Source: Actinophytocola glycyrrhizae
GTDB taxonomy: Bacteria > Actinomycetota > Actinomycetes > Mycobacteriales > Pseudonocardiaceae
Direction of reading: 5' to 3'
NCBI RefSeq assembly: GCF_042653545.1
Contig: NZ_JBHSIS010000002.1
Location: forward strand, 372,001 to 436,000
DNA length: 64,000 nt
In this document: one piece after another, positions 43,139-51,563 of the stretch
Position numbering within the stretch: position 1 is the stretch's first letter
Layout: every line of letters begins with the position of its first letter
Made by a program: the position numbers and the translations under genes
Notes under the pieces: generated by a model
Database searches by the model: none
What the model saw: only the letters and a program-made list of their open reading frames with translations
What the model was told of the DNA's origin: nothing

Positions 43139-43280
43139 CGATCACCTCGTCGCACACCACCGGTCAGGGACGCCGAAATCGTACGTGCGTGAAACCCCGC
43201 CGCGGACCGGACTCGACGTTTCGGTAGCAATTCTTCACCACGGTGAATGCGCTCTCCCGCACCGGAACCGGTCAGGGGAA

Positions 43281-43335
43281 TGCCCTGAAAGACGCTTTCG
43301 GGACGTTGAGCGTCCCGAAAGCGCCTTTCAGGGCA
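43281..43335. repeat. Very long palindromic hairpin (repeat family)
   Basis: Arms 43281-43305 and 43311-43335 (TGCCCTGAAAG ... CGCTTTCGGGACG and its complement) pair over 25 bases with a single A/C mismatch and a 5-nt loop, 93 bp before the kinase-WD40 gene. It is the most perfect copy of the intergenic repeat family and lies between two divergent kinase genes. Confidence 0.8.
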
Positions 43336-43427
43336 CCGAGCCGGGGCACGGGCGGGTGGAGCCGGGCGCTGGTCGAATCCGACGGTTCCGGTCCGGCGGC
43401 CAGGGCGGGACAAGTAACGTTCCGCCC

Positions 43428-46400
43428 GTGACGGTGCTCGGCGGGAGGTACCGCCTCGAAGGTCTGCTCGGCCGGGGCGGGATGGGTGAGGTCTACCGGG
43501 CGGTCGACACGGTCAGCGACCGGGCCGTCGCGATCAAGGTCCTGCCCGCCGCCGCGGGGCAGCACCACGCCGACCGGCTGCGGCGCGAGGCGAAGGTCGC
43601 CGCGAACCTGCACGACCCGCACATCGTCGAGGTCCTCGACACCGGCACGGACACCGAACACGGCGACGCGCAGCTCTACGTCGCGATGCGGCTCGTCGAC
43701 GGCGCGGACCTCAAGCGGGTCCTCGGCGGCGCGCCGATGGACCCGCCCCGCGTGCTCGGGCTGCTCACCCAGGTCGCACAGGCACTCGACACCGCGCACG
43801 CGGCCGGGGTCGTGCACCGCGACGTCAAGCCGTCGAACATCCTCGTCGGCCCGGACGACACCGCGTACCTCACCGACTTCGGCATCGCGCGACCGCTCGA
43901 CCCCGAGGCCACCAGGATGACGGTGACCGGCGGCTACGTCGGCTCGCTCGACTACATCGCGCCGGAACAGCTCCGCGGGCTCGACGTCACCGGCGCCGCC
44001 GACGTGTACTCACTGGCCTGCGTCCTCTACGAGTGCCTCACCGGGCACGTCCCGTTCCCGGCCACCGACCCGGCCGCGAAGCTCGCAGCGCAGCTCAACA
44101 CCGTGCCTGCCGCGCCCTCGACGCACCGGTCCGCGGTCCCGCCCGCGCTCGACCTCGTCGTCGCCACGGGCATGGACAAGGACCCGCGCCGCCGGTACGC
44201 CACCGCGGGTCAGCTGATGGCCGCCGCACAGGCCGCGCTGGCACAGGCCGAGGACCGCACCACCCCTGCCGTGGTGCTGCCGCACGGCGATCCCGCGCTG
44301 CCGGGCCAGCGGGTGATCATGCGGGCCATCGTCGCGGCCGCCGCGGGGCGCAACGGCGACCCGGCCCGGCCCGAGAAGGCGGGCGAGGTCTGCCCGTACC
44401 CCGGCCTGCGCAGCTTCGGCACCGCGGACGCGGACTGGTTCTACGGCCGCGCAGGCGAGACCAGTGACCTGCTGGTCCGCCTTTCCGGTCAGCTCGGCAC
44501 CGGCGGGCCGCTGGTCGTGGTCGGCGCGTCGGGCAGCGGTAAGTCGTCGCTGCTGGTCGCCGGGCTGTTGCCCGCGCTGGACAAGGCCGCGGCCGACACC
44601 GGGGCCGGCCGCTGGCCCCGCGTCGTGCTCACCCCGGGCGACCGGCCCGTCGACACGCTCGCCGCGCGGCTCGCGGGCGTGATCCAGGTCGACCCCGGCG
44701 CGATCGCCGCGACGATCCGCGACAACCCGGTGCTGTTCGGCCGGCAGGTACGGGCGGCGGCCGAGCGGGCCGCCCGCGACGGCGCGCGGCTCGTCATCGT
44801 GGTCGACCAGTTCGAGCAGCTGTTCACCGACGGCGCGAGCGGGCAGGAGCGGGTGGCGTTCGCGGCCGCGCTCACGCACGCGTGGCCCGCGCTGGTGCTC
44901 ATCGCGGTGCGCGCGGACTACGTGCCGGACTGCATTGCCCTGGAACCGTTGCGCGCGGCGTTGGACAGCCCGTTCGTCGTCGGCCCGCTCGGCGCCGCCG
45001 CGCTGCGGCAGGTGATCACGCTGCCCGCCGAGCGGGCCGGGCTGCGGCTCGAGGACGGGCTCGCCGACCGGTTGATCGCCGACGTCGGCGCCCGCGACGG
45101 TTCCGGGTTCGCGCAGGGCGCGCTGCCCCGGCTCGCGCACGCGCTGCGCGCGACGTGGCAGAACCGGTGGGGCAACGTGCTGACGCTGCGGGGCTACCAG
45201 GCCACCGGTGGCGTCGACCGCGCCGTCGCCGTGACCGCCGACCAGCTGTACGGGCGGCTGCACCCGCACCACCAGGACGTGCTGCGCGCGACGCTGCTGC
45301 GGCTCGTGCGGGTGCTGCCCGACGGCGGCCTGTCCCGCCGCACCGCGGCACGCGGCGAGCTGGCCGAGCGCGCGGTCGCGAGCCTGGTCGACGCCCGCCT
45401 GGTGAGCGTCGACGACGACGGGGTGCGGCTCGCGCACGACGCGCTGCTCACCGCGTGGCCGAGGCTGCGTGCGTGGGTCGACGCGGAACGGCAGGACCTG
45501 CTGCTGCGCCAACGGCTCGACGAGTCGGCGGCGAACTGGGTGGAGAGCGGCCGCGACCGGGGCGACCTGTACCGGGGCAGCCGGCTCGCCGCCGCGCTGG
45601 AGTGGGCGGGCCACCATCCGCTCACCGCGCCCCAGCAGGAGTTCCTCCGCGCGAGCGAACGCGAACAGCGGCGCGGCACCCGCAGGCTGCGCACCGTGAT
45701 CGCCGCGCTCGCCGTGCTGCTCGTCGCGTCGCTCGCGGCGGGTGTGGTCGCCTACTACCAGACACAGGTGGCCGACGACCGGCTCGCCGAGGCCGAGTCG
45801 CGGCGCCTCGCCACGCTCGCCGAGCAGTCGGCCGACACGTGGCCGAGGCAGTCGCAACTGCTGGCCGCTGCCGCGTGGCGCCGTGCCCCGACACGGCAGG
45901 CGCGGGAGGCGTTGCTGGCGACACAGAACCAGCGGCTCGACACCGTGCTGTCCGGGCACGAGGGTGCGGTGCAGGCGGTGACGTTCTCCCCCGACGGTTC
46001 GATGCTGGTCAGCGGCGGGGCCGACGGCACGGTCCGTGGCTGGGACGTGGCGACCGGGCAGGACCGGGTGCTGTTCACCTCGGACCAGGCGGTCAACGCC
46101 GTCGAGTTCTCCCGTGACGGGAGGCGGCTCGCGGTCGGCAGCACCGACGAGTCGCTGTACCTGCTCGACACGGAGACCGGCGACGTGCTGCGCCGCGTGG
46201 CACACGGCGCGCCGGTGGTCGCGGTGGCGTTCAGTCCCGACGGCAGGACGGTCGTGACGAGCAACGGCACGCCGCAGCTGTGGAGCGCCGCGAGCGGACG
46301 GCGGCGCGGTGCGCCGCTGCTCGGCCACACCGACATCGTGACCAGTGTGCGGTTCACCGAGGATGGCGACCAGATCATCACCGGCGGCCCGGACCGGACG

Positions 46401-47780
46401 ATCCGGATCTGGGACGCGGCCACGCAGACGCTCGTGCGCACGATCGCCACCGCGGGGCCGTGCCTGTTCGTCGCGTACGACCCGGACGGCGACCAGGTGG
46501 CGTGCCGGGACGGGACGGTGATCGGCCGCTGGGACATCGCGACCGGCGACCGGGTCGGCGAGCCGCTCACCGGCCACAACGACGCGATCCAGGACCTCGC
46601 GTTCGGCATGGACGGGCAGGTGCTGGCATCGACGAGCGCGGACCGCACGGTGCGCCTGTGGTACCTCGCGACGGGCCAGCAGATCGGCGAACCCATGCAG
46701 GCCAGCGAGGACGCCACGTTCGCGGTCGCGTTCAGCCCCGACGACCGGGTGCTGGCGGTGGCGAGCGGCGACGGGAACATCGTGCTGTGGCGGCCGGTGC
46801 TGCCCGCGGCGTCGGGCCGGGCCGCGTTCAGCGACATCAGCCCCGACGGCGAGGTCGTCGCGTTCGCCGACGAGAACGTCACGGTGACCACGTGGGACGT
46901 GGCCACCCACGAGCCGGCGGGCCCACCGCTGACGTGCGACCAGGGCCGGGTCGGCGCGCCCGTGTTCTCCCGCGACGGCACCCGGCTGGCCGTGCAGTGC
47001 GGGGAGGGCCTGATGGTCTGGACGGTCGGCGGTGACGAGGTGGCCAGGTTCCCCGACATCCACACGACCACCGTCGCCTACTCCCCCGACGGCGACACCC
47101 TCGCGGTGAGCACCGACGACCAGCGCGGCGAGGGCGGCACGCTGGAACTACTGGACCTCGACGACGGCGACCGTCGCGAGCTGGCCGCCAACGAGGACGA
47201 CGACCAGGCGGTGTGGACCCTCACGTTCAGCCCCGGCGGCGACCGCCTCGCGGCAGGCACGCTCGACGGGGTGATCACGTTGTGGGACACCGGGACCGGC
47301 AAGCAGATCGGCGAGCCGATGACCGGCCACATCGACACCGTGCAGTCCATCGCGTTCCAGCCGCACGGGCGCCTGCTCGCGTCGTCCGGGTGGGACAACA
47401 CCGTCCGGCTGTGGGACCTGGACACGCACCAGCAGGCCGGTCCTGCGCTTGTCGAACACACCAAGCGTGCGGTCACCGTGTCGTTCTCGGCTGACGGGAC
47501 TCGGCTGGCGTCCGCCGGCTGGGACGGCGTCCCGCTCATCTGGGACGTCGGGAGGCAGACCGTACAGGCGGCGTTGCGGGAACCCGGGGACATACAAGGG
47601 ATCCGGTACCTGTCGAACGGGACGCTCGTCGGTACCGGCGACAACGGGCTGATCGCGACCTGGGACGTCGATCCCGCGAAGGCGCTTGCTGACGTGTGTG
47701 ATCGTCTTGCGCCCCTTGACGAGGACGAGTGGCGGCAGTTCGCCGCGGACGTGGACTATCTGCCGCAGTGTCAGCCCTGA
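43428..47780 (+). CDS. Giant Ser/Thr kinase - STAND NTPase - WD40 protein
   Basis: A 1450-residue multidomain protein from GTG 43428. Residues 1-270 are a complete Hanks kinase (GRGGMGEVY, VAIKVL, HRDVKPSN, DFG, YIAPEQL). After CPYPGLRSF a STAND-type NTPase follows, with Walker A GASGSGKSS (366-374) and Walker B VIVVDQFEQLF. One membrane helix lies near 757 (VIAALAVLLVASLAAG). From about 840 to 1420 there are roughly 13 WD40 repeats (each with FSPDG and WD). STAND proteins act as nucleotide-driven switches; the WD40 propeller is the likely sensor or docking part, placed outside the cytoplasm if the helix spans the membrane. Target unknown. Confidence 0.92.
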   Translation: MTVLGGRYRLEGLLGRGGMGEVYRAVDTVSDRAVAIKVLPAAAGQHHADRLRREAKVAANLHDPHIVEVLDTGTDTEHGDAQLYVAMRLVDGADLKRVLGGAPMDPPRVLGLLTQVAQALDTAHAAGVVHRDVKPSNILVGPDDTAYLTDFGIARPLDPEATRMTVTGGYVGSLDYIAPEQLRGLDVTGAADVYSLACVLYECLTGHVPFPATDPAAKLAAQLNTVPAAPSTHRSAVPPALDLVVATGMDKDPRRRYATAGQLMAAAQAALAQAEDRTTPAVVLPHGDPALPGQRVIMRAIVAAAAGRNGDPARPEKAGEVCPYPGLRSFGTADADWFYGRAGETSDLLVRLSGQLGTGGPLVVVGASGSGKSSLLVAGLLPALDKAAADTGAGRWPRVVLTPGDRPVDTLAARLAGVIQVDPGAIAATIRDNPVLFGRQVRAAAERAARDGARLVIVVDQFEQLFTDGASGQERVAFAAALTHAWPALVLIAVRADYVPDCIALEPLRAALDSPFVVGPLGAAALRQVITLPAERAGLRLEDGLADRLIADVGARDGSGFAQGALPRLAHALRATWQNRWGNVLTLRGYQATGGVDRAVAVTADQLYGRLHPHHQDVLRATLLRLVRVLPDGGLSRRTAARGELAERAVASLVDARLVSVDDDGVRLAHDALLTAWPRLRAWVDAERQDLLLRQRLDESAANWVESGRDRGDLYRGSRLAAALEWAGHHPLTAPQQEFLRASEREQRRGTRRLRTVIAALAVLLVASLAAGVVAYYQTQVADDRLAEAESRRLATLAEQSADTWPRQSQLLAAAAWRRAPTRQAREALLATQNQRLDTVLSGHEGAVQAVTFSPDGSMLVSGGADGTVRGWDVATGQDRVLFTSDQAVNAVEFSRDGRRLAVGSTDESLYLLDTETGDVLRRVAHGAPVVAVAFSPDGRTVVTSNGTPQLWSAASGRRRGAPLLGHTDIVTSVRFTEDGDQIITGGPDRTIRIWDAATQTLVRTIATAGPCLFVAYDPDGDQVACRDGTVIGRWDIATGDRVGEPLTGHNDAIQDLAFGMDGQVLASTSADRTVRLWYLATGQQIGEPMQASEDATFAVAFSPDDRVLAVASGDGNIVLWRPVLPAASGRAAFSDISPDGEVVAFADENVTVTTWDVATHEPAGPPLTCDQGRVGAPVFSRDGTRLAVQCGEGLMVWTVGGDEVARFPDIHTTTVAYSPDGDTLAVSTDDQRGEGGTLELLDLDDGDRRELAANEDDDQAVWTLTFSPGGDRLAAGTLDGVITLWDTGTGKQIGEPMTGHIDTVQSIAFQPHGRLLASSGWDNTVRLWDLDTHQQAGPALVEHTKRAVTVSFSADGTRLASAGWDGVPLIWDVGRQTVQAALREPGDIQGIRYLSNGTLVGTGDNGLIATWDVDPAKALADVCDRLAPLDEDEWRQFAADVDYLPQCQP

Positions 47781-47783
47781 GGG

Positions 47784-48095
47784 TCAGCCCTGCTCGGTGA
47801 TGTTGAACCAGTCGATGCGCCCCGGCTTGAAGTCGAGGCCGTTGAGGACACCCGCTCCGGTGAAGTCGGTGGCCAGGGTCTGCCAGGTCTCCGACAGCCA
47901 CACGCGGAAGGTCTGCCGGACCTCCTCGACGCTGCGCCCGTACCAACGGATCCACACGATCTTCGAACCCATGCCGCAGGTGATGATGTAGCCCCTGGCG
48001 CCTCGCGGCCGTGGCGCGTTCAGCGGTTCCAGTACGGGATCGACGCCGTTTCGCCGCTGGTAGCCGATGCTCGCCGGTTCACGCCATTTGACCAT
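47784..48095 (-). CDS. Small hypothetical protein
   Basis: A 103-residue protein, rich in Trp and Arg (KIVWIRWYGRSVEEVRQTFRVWLSETWQTL). The middle reads as an alpha/beta unit with an amphipathic helix; the tail DFKPGRIDWFNITEQG is polar. No family recognised. Its stop is 3 bp from the giant kinase stop on the other strand. The open frame has coding-like codon bias and a start just before an AT-richer region, so I think it is real. Confidence 0.62.
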   Translation of the reverse strand: MVKWREPASIGYQRRNGVDPVLEPLNAPRPRGARGYIITCGMGSKIVWIRWYGRSVEEVRQTFRVWLSETWQTLATDFTGAGVLNGLDFKPGRIDWFNITEQG

Positions 48096-48408
48096 TTCGG
48101 TTCCCCCATCCGAGTTGATGCCAGGATGATCGACGGGTTCCGGGTGGCGTCACGCCTGAATCGGCGATTCTGTCAACAACTTGTCACGAACCGACTGTCC
48201 ACAGTGATGCTCTGCATTGGCGCGGTCGTGCCGCAGCGCCCTGAATGCGCCTTTCACGGCACCGGTCATGCCGTCAACGCGCCTAATCAGTCCTGGGAGT
48301 GAGCGGCACGAAATCCCGCGAATCGAAGCAGTCACGTCACGTGGGTCGGCGTTCTGCCCGAAGCAGAACCCGCTGCTCCGGGCCGTGCACGGATGTCAGG
48401 ATGAGTGC
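48096..48408. other. 313-bp intergenic region with a repeat copy
   Basis: No gene supported. It contains an AT-richer segment (about 48160-48220, TTGTCAACAA type) that may hold promoters for both flanking genes, and a repeat-family copy at 48236-48296 with CGCCCTGAATGCGCCTTTCA and GTCAACGCGCC. Confidence 0.55.
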
Positions 48409-48741
48409 ATGGCGGACATCCTGCACTTCCACCGGAAACCCGACCCAGAGCAGGAACGGGAACCCGACCCACTGTGGCGGGACGTACTCGGCCCACGTCT
48501 GCGCGCCACCCGCGAAGAACAAGGCGAACGCCTCGTCGACGTGGCCGAGAAAGCCGGGATCTCACCCCAGTACCTGTCCGAGATCGAACGTGGCCGCAAG
48601 GAACCGTCAAGCGAGATGATCAGCGCCGTCACCGGTGCGCTGGGGCTCGACCTGGCCGACCTGCTCATCGGCATCGCGAGCGACGTTCGCCGTCACCGGG
48701 TCGGAACACGCCCGGCCGGCCCCCTGCTCCTGGCAGCCTGA
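48409..48741 (+). CDS. XRE-family regulator, ClgR/PopR-like
   Basis: A 110-residue protein with a helix-turn-helix at about 37-95: LRATREEQGERLVDVAEKAGISPQYLSEIERGRKEPSSEMISAVTGALGLDLADLL. The ISPQYLSEIERGRKEPSSE segment is the one seen in ClgR and PopR, activators of clp genes in actinomycetes. It stands tail-to-tail with two clpP genes, which supports that link. The first 30 residues are polar. In Streptomyces these regulators are themselves degraded by ClpP, closing a feedback loop; whether that holds here is inference. Confidence 0.8.
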   Translation: MADILHFHRKPDPEQEREPDPLWRDVLGPRLRATREEQGERLVDVAEKAGISPQYLSEIERGRKEPSSEMISAVTGALGLDLADLLIGIASDVRRHRVGTRPAGPLLLAA

Positions 48742-48768
48742 CCGGCGCCGTCCGACCACGGCCACCGG

Positions 48769-49359
48769 TCAGAGCCGCTTGTCGAGCACGCTGTCGGCGA
48801 GTCCGTAGGCCACCGCGTCCACGGCGTCGAACACGCGGTCGCGGTCGGTGTCGTGCCGCAGGTCGGGGACGCTGCGGCCGGTGTGCGCCGACAGGATCTC
48901 CTCCAGCTGGTTGCGGACCCGCACCACCTCGTCGGCCTGCAGGATGAGGTCGGGGATGGTGCCGCGGCCCTGTGCGGCGGGCTGGTGCAGCACCACCCTC
49001 GTGTGCGGCAGCACGGCACGGCGGCCGGACTCCCCCGCCGCCAGCAGCACCGCGGCGGACGCGACGGCCTGGCCGACGCACGTGGTCGCCACCGGCGCCT
49101 TGATGTAGGTCATGGTGTCGTACAGCGCGAGCGCGGCTGACGGGTCGCCGCCCTCGGAGTTGATGTACAGGTCGATCTGCTGTTCGGGGTTGTCCGCCTC
49201 CAGGTGCAGCAGCTGCGCGATCAGCGCGTTCGCGACGCCGGAGTCGATCGCGGTGCCGAGGTAGACGATCCGCGACGACAGCAGGTGTGAGTAGACGTCC
49301 ATGATCCGCTCGCCGCCGGGGACGCGCGTGATGACGTTGGGGATGGTGTAGGTGCTCAT
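48769..49359 (-). CDS. clpP: ClpP-family protein with displaced nucleophile
   Basis: A 196-residue ClpP paralogue, second gene of a two-gene operon. The fold marks are clear (VYLGTAIDSGVANALIAQLLHLEADNP, YINSEGGDPSAALALYD). At the active site the usual GQAAS is GQAVAS: with no gap, the nucleophile position is A100 and the Ser is one residue later (S101), whereas His (H125, LHQP) and Asp (D174) are in place. The canonical Ser-to-His distance of 25 is thus 24 here. It may be an inactive or structurally altered subunit that assembles with the upstream ClpP. Confidence 0.9.
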   Translation of the reverse strand: MSTYTIPNVITRVPGGERIMDVYSHLLSSRIVYLGTAIDSGVANALIAQLLHLEADNPEQQIDLYINSEGGDPSAALALYDTMTYIKAPVATTCVGQAVASAAVLLAAGESGRRAVLPHTRVVLHQPAAQGRGTIPDLILQADEVVRVRNQLEEILSAHTGRSVPDLRHDTDRDRVFDAVDAVAYGLADSVLDKRL

Positions 49360-49970
49360 GCTGTTGCTCCCAGCCCGAGTTCGTACGTTCGTATCGGCAC
49401 GACCTGCGTGATGTTCTCGACGACGTGGTCGATGAAGCCGTACTCCAGCGCCTGGGCGGTGGTGAACCAGCGGTCGTGCAGCGAGTCGGCGAAGATCCGG
49501 TCGACGGGCTGACCGGTGTCCTCCGCGATGAGGCCCAGCACCGTGTCGCGGGTGTGGCGCAGGTCGTCGGCCTGCACCTCGACCTCGACCGCGGAGCCGC
49601 CGATGCCTGCCGAGCCCTGGTGCATCAGGACGCGGGCGTGCGGGAGGGCGAACCGCTTGCCGGGTGTGCCCGCCGACAGCAGGAACTGCCCGGCACTGCA
49701 CGCCAGCCCCAGCGCGAGCGTGGCCACGTCGCACGGCACCAGCCGCATCACGTCGCGGATCGCCAGCATCGACGGCACGGACCCGCCGGGCGAATTGATC
49801 CACAGCGCGATGTCCTTCTTGGGGTCCTCGCTCGCGAGTGACAGCAGCTGCGTCGCGAGCACCGTCCCGTTGTCGTCGTCGAGCACGCCGTCGAGCACCA
49901 GCACGCGCTGGCTCAGGAACCGTTCCCGCAGCCGGTGGTCGAACATCGGCGGCCTGTCGTCGTTCGTCAT
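49356..49970 (-). CDS. clpP: ATP-dependent Clp protease proteolytic subunit
   Basis: A 204-residue ClpP with an intact catalytic triad at canonical spacing: S92 (GLACSAG), H117 (MHQGS) and D166 (LHDRWF). WINSPGGSV supplies the oxyanion glycines. First gene of the operon; its stop overlaps the next start (ATGA). It is a paralogue of the housekeeping ClpP pair, comparable in arrangement to clpP3-clpP4 of Streptomyces, and would degrade substrates delivered by a Clp ATPase. A 12-bp inverted repeat lies upstream. Confidence 0.92.
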   Translation of the reverse strand: MTNDDRPPMFDHRLRERFLSQRVLVLDGVLDDDNGTVLATQLLSLASEDPKKDIALWINSPGGSVPSMLAIRDVMRLVPCDVATLALGLACSAGQFLLSAGTPGKRFALPHARVLMHQGSAGIGGSAVEVEVQADDLRHTRDTVLGLIAEDTGQPVDRIFADSLHDRWFTTAQALEYGFIDHVVENITQVVPIRTYELGLGATA

Positions 49971-50008
49971 GCCCCGACAATGCCTCCGCACGCGCACCCG
50001 CCGCCGCT

Positions 50009-50044
50009 GGTGCTGCTGTGAGCAGATCCGCCCACAGCAGCACC
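50009..50044. promoter_or_regulatory. 12-bp perfect inverted repeat upstream of the clpP operon
   Basis: GGTGCTGCTGTG (50009-50020) and CACAGCAGCACC (50033-50044) flank a 12-bp spacer, 39-74 bp upstream of the first clpP start. It could be the binding site of the adjacent ClgR/PopR-like regulator or an mRNA hairpin. Confidence 0.55.
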
Positions 50045-50049
50045 GCGGG

Positions 50050-50338
50050 TCGGGGGCGGCGCTGGCAGACGTGCACAGCAAGGCGTTCGACACCGGGCTG
50101 GCAACACTGCCGCTGCCCGAACTGGTCGACCGCGTGGTGCGCCCGATGATCGAGGTCAACGTGGCGAACCCCGGCGTCAAGACGATCTTCACCGCCGCGG
50201 ACATGCCCGACCACGTCGACGCAGGTCTTCGGGTCGCTGCTCGGCACCATCGTGTCGGCGAACGAGGCGGACCGGGAGCGCTGGGTCGGCGAACTGAAGC
50301 GGGTGCTGGTCGGCTACCTCGGCGCGCTGGAGTCCTGA
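50050..50338 (+). pseudogene. TetR-family remnant, truncated and frameshifted
   Basis: Reading from 50050 gives SGAALADVHSKAFDTGL and LPELVDRVVRPMIEVNVANPG, which is the ligand-domain sequence of TetR regulators. Near 50215 the match moves to another frame: TQVFGSLLGTIVSAN ... RWVGELKRVLVGYLGALES ending at the stop at 50336. The DNA-binding N-terminal part is absent and the middle of the ligand domain seems deleted. It therefore looks like the decayed end of a regulator gene, facing away from the clpP operon. Confidence 0.7.
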
Positions 50339-50582
50339 GCAGCCACCACTGACAGCGTCATCGGCGCCCAGCAGTTCGTCCGGTTCGTACCCGGCCCGCG
50401 GCCACTTCCCGCAGCTTCGGGTCGTCGCACGCGGCGCGTGCCTTGACCGGCTCGCGGCGGCGCTCGTAGGGTCGGCGTTCCACTGTACGGTGATCGTTCC
50501 GCGACATGGCACGGGCCACGTTCCAACGGCTGGTCCGCGACGCCGACGTTGGTCGTCGAGAGCGGGCGGAAGGAGCGGTGTC

Positions 50583-51344
50583 ATGACGATCGAGGTCACC
50601 GTCGACGGGCCGGTCGCCACCGCGACGGTGAACCGGCCCGAGGCACGCAACGCGATGACCATGGCGATGTACGAGTCGCTCGCGGAGTTCTGCGACCGGG
50701 TCGACGGCGACGACGCCGTGCGGATCGCCGTCGTGCGCGGCGCGGGCGGCAAGGCGTTCGTGTCCGGCACGGACATCGCCCACTTCCGCGGTTTCCGTTC
50801 CGCCGAGGACGGGCTGGCCTACGAACAGCGGATCGAATCGGTACTGGCGCGGCTGGAACAGGTGACCGTGCCGACGATCGCGGTGGTCGAGGGGTACGCC
50901 ACCGGCGGCGGGCTCAGCATCGCCGCCGCGTGCGACCTGCGACTGTGCACTCCGGACGCGCGGTTCGGGTTGCCGATCGCCCGCACACTGGGCAACTGCG
51001 TGTCCATGCCGACCTACGCCAGGCTCGTGCACCTGATCGGCGCCGCCCGCGCGGTGCACCTCATCTACACGGCCGGGTTCGTCGACGGGACCGAGGCGGC
51101 CGCGATCGGGCTCGCGTCCGAGGTCGCCGACGACGTGGACGCGCGCCTGTCGGAGTTGTGTGACCGGCTCCGTGCCAACGCACCGCTCACCATGCGCGCC
51201 AGCAAGATCGCACTGCGGCGGCTGCGCGAGCAGACGCTGCCGCCCGGGGACGACCTCGTGTCGCTGTGCTACGGCAGCAACGACTTCCGCGAGGGCGTCA
51301 CCGCGTTCCTCGACAAAAGGCCACCGCGATGGCAGGGCCGATGA
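50583..51344 (+). CDS. Enoyl-CoA hydratase/isomerase family protein
   Basis: A 253-residue crotonase-fold enzyme with Shine-Dalgarno GGAAGGAG. The CoA/oxyanion segments are GKAFVSGTDIAHF and EGYATGGGLSIAAACDLRLCTPDARFGLP. The first catalytic Glu of classical hydratases is missing in the ARTLGNCVSMPTY helix (the family normally has GxGGTQRL), so simple hydration is unlikely; isomerase, hydrolase or CoA-transfer chemistry is possible. Not coupled to other fatty-acid genes. Confidence 0.85.
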   Translation: MTIEVTVDGPVATATVNRPEARNAMTMAMYESLAEFCDRVDGDDAVRIAVVRGAGGKAFVSGTDIAHFRGFRSAEDGLAYEQRIESVLARLEQVTVPTIAVVEGYATGGGLSIAAACDLRLCTPDARFGLPIARTLGNCVSMPTYARLVHLIGAARAVHLIYTAGFVDGTEAAAIGLASEVADDVDARLSELCDRLRANAPLTMRASKIALRRLREQTLPPGDDLVSLCYGSNDFREGVTAFLDKRPPRWQGR

Positions 51345-51563
51345 CTGCCCCGCATGCCCCGTGCCCTGAAGCCTTTCAGGGCATCAGGCAGGGTGCCGGT
51401 AGCCGAGGGTGTGGCGCTGACCCGCTGCGCCGCCTCGGTGACCAGCGCGCCGTAGCGCTCGCCGGCCCCGTGGGCATCCGGTCCACCACCGGGACGGCAC
51501 CGGCCAGCAGCACGACCTTCGCCGGAATGTTGGACATGATCGTCTTATATGCCGGTCACTTTA
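51345..51563. other. Intergenic, small palindrome
   Basis: Holds a short copy of the repeat family (TGCCCTGAAGCCTTTCAGGGCA at 51361-51382), a perfect 9-bp stem, which can terminate the enoyl-CoA hydratase transcript. The rest shows no gene. Confidence 0.55.

Noticed and set aside
43281..43335. Treating the large hairpin as a riboswitch or CRISPR repeat
   Set aside because: It is one uninterrupted palindrome, lacks riboswitch junctions, has no spacer array and belongs to a dispersed family.
44010..47063. Minus-strand open frame of about 1000 residues
   Set aside because: It is the complement of the kinase-STAND-WD40 gene, which has clear domain motifs; long antisense frames are normal at this GC content.
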